9,278 bases of DNA from Bacillota bacterium (GTDB lineage: Bacteria; Bacillota; Bacilli; Paenibacillales; Paenibacillaceae). A program made the translations under genes and the position numbers. The DNA is taken from contig JAEWPC010000061.1 in assembly GCA_023460795.1 (NCBI GenBank), positions 1-9,278 on the forward strand, given 5' to 3'. Shown piece after piece: positions 5,697 through 9,278 of the stretch (position 1 is the first letter of the stretch; every line of letters begins with the position of its first letter). The notes beneath the pieces were generated by a model. That model saw only the letters and a list, made by a program, of their open reading frames with translations, was not told the DNA's origin and did not search any database.

Positions 5697-5725
5697 TTGC
5701 TCGGGAAATACGGTAAGCCTATGAT
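5697..5725 (+). promoter_or_regulatory. Candidate promoter of the methyltransferase-regulator unit
   Basis: TTGCTC (5697-5702) and TATGAT (5720-5725) are 17 bases apart; the -10 is good and the -35 weak. Transcription would begin near 5732, just ahead of AAGAGGTG and the ATG at 5745, giving a very short leader. Confidence 0.4.
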
Positions 5726-5744
5726 GGGTTTAAGAGGTGAGCGT

Positions 5745-6394
5745 ATGAACCGCCTGCAGACGATCCGCCATGAAGAGAAGAAATACCACGACTCTTGCTA
5801 CGATAACTACAAGCTATTCGAACCCGGCACTTGGCTTCATAGGCCTGTCAGGACGGTGCTTGATCTTTTATCGCAATTCGAAGATTATGAGCGTCTGGAT
5901 GTTCTTGACTTGGGGTCGGGAATCGGACGGAACAGCATTCCGATCGCCGAGTTTATGAAGGACGGCCGCGGCGGCCAAGTCGTATGCGTTGATTTTCTGG
6001 AGTCCGCGCTTGGTAAGCTCTCGGAGTACGCCGAGCAATATGAAGTATCGGCTTTCATTGAGCCGGTGCTGTCCGATATCGATCATTATCGTTGAGGCGG
6101 AAGCTTGACGAGATGGCGGACGGTACGAGGAATAACGGAATCAACTGCATCGTCATCGGCTCGAATATTCAAGAAACCGTCGTGGACACCGGCGAGGCGT
6201 TAGATCCGATGTTCGAAGTGAATCTTCCGACGGAAGCGATGATGGAACTGCTGGATCGGCATTACGATGGTTGGGAAGTCCAAGCGAGATCGGTTAAGCC
6301 GCTGGTCTATGAGATCTACAGAGACGGCCGCCCCGTTCGACTAGAAACGGATTGCATCACGTACGTTGCGAAGAAGGTAGGGATAAAGCGATGA
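5745..6394 (+). pseudogene. Class I SAM-dependent methyltransferase, internally deleted and frameshifted
   Basis: The first frame (5745-6095, 116 codons, preceded by AGAGGTG) holds the start of a Rossmann-fold methyltransferase: LDVLDLGSGIGRNSIPIAEF is the SAM-binding motif I, and QVVCVDFLESAL is motif II with its acidic residue. It continues to EPVLSDIDHYR and stops at TGA. The second frame (6092-6394, shifted by -1) resumes with RRKLDEMADGTRNNGINCIVIGS, the late strand region, and a normal-looking C-terminus. The segment that should lie between, holding motif IV and the helix before RRKLDEM, is missing; perhaps 30-40 codons are lost, a number not divisible by three in bases. This points to an internal deletion. 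No slippery heptamer is seen at the junction, so programmed frameshifting is unlikely. The two halves overlap by TTGA, so separate translation of the second part is possible. Substrate unknown. Confidence 0.75.
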
Positions 6395-9123
6395 ATTTGC
6401 CCATATTGGCGACGAAACTATATATTCCTCTCCCTCGGACGACAGTTGTTCCAAGGTCGCGCTTAATCGAGCAATTGAACGAGGGATTGAACCGTAAGCT
6501 GACGCTCGTCTCCGCTTCAGCCGGGTTCGGCAAGACAACTCTGATCGGAGATTGGATCGCCGGTTGCGAACGGCCTGCCGCTTGGCTGTCGTTGGACAAA
6601 GGGGATAACGACGCCAAACGCTTCCTGGCGCACTTCGTTGCCGCACTGCAGACGATCGAGGAAAGCTTCGGACGGAGCGCCGCTAACGCGCTCCAGTCCC
6701 CGCAACCGCCGCCAACCGAAACGATCCTAACGATGCTGCTCAATGAAATCTCGGCTTACCCGCGCAAATTCGTCCTCGTTCTCGACGACTATCATCAAAT
6801 AGACGCGGAATGGTTAGGCGATTGCATGACTTTCCTGCTCGATCATCTCCCTGCTCAGATGCACCTAGTCATCACGACCCGCGAAAATCCGCAGCTTCCC
6901 TTGGGCAGGATACGTGCCCGGGGCCACTTATCCGAATTGCGTGAAGCGGACCTGCGCTTTACTCTAGACGAGGCGGCCGCATTCCTCAACCAAGCGATGG
7001 GATTAAGTCTTACGGCGGACGAGATGTCCGCGCTGGACAGTCGTACCGAAGGCTGGATTGCCGGTCTTCAGCTGGCGGCTCTCTCCATGAAAGGGCATAA
7101 GGACATTCCGTCGTTCATCCGGGAGTTTGCCGGCGACAATCGATATATTATGGATTACTTGGTCGAAGAGGTTCTGCAGCGCCAGCCTGAATCGATCCGG
7201 AGTTTCCTGCTTCGGACGTCCGTTCTCGACCGCTTGCATGGTTCGTTATGCGATGCCGTTACGGGACAGGAAGAAGGCCATGCGCGGTTGGAGCTTCTGG
7301 AACGCGGTAATTTTTTTGTCGTCCCTTTAGACGACAGGCGTCGATGGTATCGATATCATCACCTCTTCGCCGAGGTGCTGTATACGCACTTGAGGGCTGA
7401 TCATCCTAATCTGGTAGCCATGCTGCATCTGCGCGCGAGCGTGTGGTACGAGCAGAACGGGATGGCGGCGGATGCGATCCGCCATTCCCTCGCCGCAGAG
7501 GATTACGCGCGAACGGCGGACCTCGTCGAGCGAGCTATACCTTCTTTGCGCAGGAACAGGGACGAGATTGCCATGTTGGGATGGATTCAGGCGCTCCCGG
7601 AGGAACTAATCCGATTCAGGCCGGTATTAGGCGTTTGGTATGCTGGGGCGTTGCTAGCCGGCGGGAAGCTGGAAGCCGTTGAAGACCGGCTGCGGGATGC
7701 CGAGCGGTGGCTGGTCGCATTGGCGGATCAGAGCGATCGACAACAAGCATTGTCGGCTGGAATGATTGTCTTGGACGAAGAGGAATTTAGCCGTCTTCCG
7801 GGGTTGATAGCCGTGTATCGCGCGGGACTTGCATTAGTTCTGGGTAAGGTGACGGCTGTCCGACAGTATGCACGGAAGGCTCTCGACCTCGTGCCCGAGG
7901 ACGACGATCTTTCACGCGGAGCGGCGACGGCGCTCTTGGGACTCGTATCCTGGAGGAACGGAGATTTAGAGGAAGCACGCCGGATGTTCGCCGAAGGCCT
8001 AGCTAGAGTGAGAAAGGCAGGCGCCGTCTCCGATGCGATCAATGGCGCCAACGCGATCGCGGTCATCTGTATGGGGCAAGGTCGGCTACGCGAGGCTATG
8101 CGTACCTACGAGCAAGGCTTGCAGCTTGCGATGGAACACGGTGATCCTCATCTTCGGGGGACGGCGGACATTGATGTGGGAATGAGCGAAATTTACCGGG
8201 AGTTTAACGATCTACATGCCGCTGAGCAGATTTTGCTGAAAAGCAAAGAACAAGGCGCGCATACCGGATTTCCGCAATTTCGATATCGCTGGTGCATCTC
8301 CATGTCTCGATTGCGGGAGGCGCAAGGAGACTTGAACGGTGCGCTTGAGCATCTTTTTGAAGCAGAGAAGTTGTTTGCCAGCGACTTTTTCCTTGAATTA
8401 CGACCAACGGCTGCGTTGATAACGCGAGCGCGGATCCTGCAGGGAAGGCTGGGTGAAGCGCTCGATTGGGTTCGGGATCAAGGGTTGTCCGTCCAAGACG
8501 ACCTTAGCTATGCACGCGAGTTCGAGCATGTCACCCTGGCCAGAGTGCTCTTGGCCCAGTATAAGGTTGACCGTGCGGACCGCTCGTTGCGCGAAGCATC
8601 GGAGCTTCTGGGGCGTCTCCTCCAAGAGGCGGAAGCAGGCGGAAGAATGGGAAGCATGATCGAAATCCTGGTCGTGCAGGCCATCGCTTATCATATGCAG
8701 GGCGACACACCAGCCGCGCTTCGGCAGTTGGAACGATCTCTGACTTTGGCTGAGCCGGAAGGTTATGTCCGTATCTTCATAGACGAAGGCCAACCCATGG
8801 CTAACCTGCTTGAAATCGCAGCGAACCAAGGGATCGCTCCTGATTACGCTCGTCACTTATTGGCAGCTCTAATCAAGGTTGATACGTTGCACATCCCACG
8901 GACCAAGCCGCCGCTCGGGAAGCCGCTGCGCGAACCGCTAAGCGAACGTGAACGCGATGTGCTTCGGCTCCTCGCAACCGACTTGAGCGGCCCGGACATT
9001 GCCCGCGAACTCATCATTTCCTTGAATACCTTGCGTACTCATACCAAGAACATCTATGACAAGCTTGAGGTGAACAGCCGTCGAGAGGCAGTCCGTCGAG
9101 CGATTGAACTCGGTTTATTATAG
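6391..9123 (+). CDS. LuxR-family ATP-dependent regulator (LAL/MalT-like)
   Basis: This 910-residue protein has the layout of MalT and other large ATP-binding LuxR regulators: an N-terminal STAND-type NTPase (about 1-330), a middle helical repeat region of TPR type (about 380-820), and a C-terminal GerE helix-turn-helix (about 848-910). Walker A is SAGFGKTT (43-50) and Walker B is FVLVLDDYH (127-135). The HTH reads PLSERERDVLRLL, then LIISLNTLRTHTKNIYDKLEV, close to the family consensus. These proteins activate transcription when a small inducer and ATP are bound; the inducer here is unknown. The ATG at 6391 overlaps the stop of the broken methyltransferase by ATGA, with AGGG about nine bases upstream. 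A TTG at 6352 in the same frame is less likely. Nothing indicates its targets, though adjoining genes are the first candidates. Confidence 0.93.
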   Translation: MNLPILATKLYIPLPRTTVVPRSRLIEQLNEGLNRKLTLVSASAGFGKTTLIGDWIAGCERPAAWLSLDKGDNDAKRFLAHFVAALQTIEESFGRSAANALQSPQPPPTETILTMLLNEISAYPRKFVLVLDDYHQIDAEWLGDCMTFLLDHLPAQMHLVITTRENPQLPLGRIRARGHLSELREADLRFTLDEAAAFLNQAMGLSLTADEMSALDSRTEGWIAGLQLAALSMKGHKDIPSFIREFAGDNRYIMDYLVEEVLQRQPESIRSFLLRTSVLDRLHGSLCDAVTGQEEGHARLELLERGNFFVVPLDDRRRWYRYHHLFAEVLYTHLRADHPNLVAMLHLRASVWYEQNGMAADAIRHSLAAEDYARTADLVERAIPSLRRNRDEIAMLGWIQALPEELIRFRPVLGVWYAGALLAGGKLEAVEDRLRDAERWLVALADQSDRQQALSAGMIVLDEEEFSRLPGLIAVYRAGLALVLGKVTAVRQYARKALDLVPEDDDLSRGAATALLGLVSWRNGDLEEARRMFAEGLARVRKAGAVSDAINGANAIAVICMGQGRLREAMRTYEQGLQLAMEHGDPHLRGTADIDVGMSEIYREFNDLHAAEQILLKSKEQGAHTGFPQFRYRWCISMSRLREAQGDLNGALEHLFEAEKLFASDFFLELRPTAALITRARILQGRLGEALDWVRDQGLSVQDDLSYAREFEHVTLARVLLAQYKVDRADRSLREASELLGRLLQEAEAGGRMGSMIEILVVQAIAYHMQGDTPAALRQLERSLTLAEPEGYVRIFIDEGQPMANLLEIAANQGIAPDYARHLLAALIKVDTLHIPRTKPPLGKPLREPLSERERDVLRLLATDLSGPDIARELIISLNTLRTHTKNIYDKLEVNSRREAVRRAIELGLL

Positions 9124-9192
9124 GCAGACAGCTTCTCGCCCCGGATTTTCCGCAATGTCATTTAGTTAAGGAGCAAGGCCAAATTAAAGAGT

Positions 9193-9237
9193 AAGAGCAG
9201 GTTATCAGTAAAAAGATAGCCCGCTCTTTTTTTTTTT
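9193..9237 (+). terminator. Intrinsic terminator after the LAL regulator
   Basis: AAGAGCAGGTTATC (9193-9206) pairs with GATAGCCCGCTCTT (9215-9228) around an 8-base loop, with one A-C mismatch and one G-U pair. A run of ten T follows from 9228. It lies about 70 bases after the stop codon. Beyond it, to the end of the window, only a lone TTGACC at 9260-9265 is seen, possibly a -35 box of a gene outside. Confidence 0.92.
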
Positions 9238-9278
9238 GCTCGAAAATGAAAATAAGACTTGACCAGTGGTTGAAAATG

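Noticed and set aside
6080..6100. Programmed -1 frameshift joining the two methyltransferase halves
   Set aside because: No slippery heptamer is present, and a simple frameshift would still leave the central part of the fold missing.

Overview
The window looks like chromosomal DNA from a spore-former of the Paenibacillaceae type (Paenibacillus, Cohnella or a relative). This is inferred from the close resemblance of QueF and the nicotinamidase to their Bacillus counterparts, strong AAGGAG-type ribosome binding sites, U-tract terminators, a moderately high GC content, and short dispersed-looking repeats in the gaps. No complete mobile element, tRNA, rRNA or CRISPR array is visible.

Left part, minus strand. 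From right to left there is a promoter (1617-1645), a class I preQ1 riboswitch with its own terminator (1498-1562), queF (preQ0 reductase), a small VUT-family membrane protein (likely queuosine-precursor transporter), a strong terminator hairpin, three 51-bp tandem repeats, and the first 36 codons of an exported protein that runs off the left edge. The exported protein seems to start at ATC instead of ATG. The riboswitch, reductase and transporter form one queuosine make-or-import unit.

Centre, plus strand. A single VOC/glyoxalase-fold gene with two possible starts (1810 or 1921) and its own terminator comes first. It is followed by a three-gene NAD salvage operon: an NrtR-type Nudix/winged-helix regulator, a nicotinamidase (PncA) and a nicotinate phosphoribosyltransferase (PncB). 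A perfect 13-bp inverted repeat overlaps the -10 box of the operon promoter and is a good candidate for the NrtR operator. PncA makes nicotinate from nicotinamide, PncB makes nicotinate mononucleotide, and NrtR probably sets expression by the NAD state.

Right part, plus strand. After a terminator there are four degenerate AATAAC...GTTA repeats. Next is a SAM-methyltransferase gene that has apparently lost an internal segment and its reading frame, and whose second half overlaps by ATGA a 910-residue MalT-like LuxR regulator (LAL family). A strong terminator closes this unit, and nothing is recognised in the last 40 bases.

No wholly new system is evident. The points most worth a second look are the presumed NrtR operator, the two repeat families, the broken methyltransferase coupled to the LAL regulator, and the ATC start.
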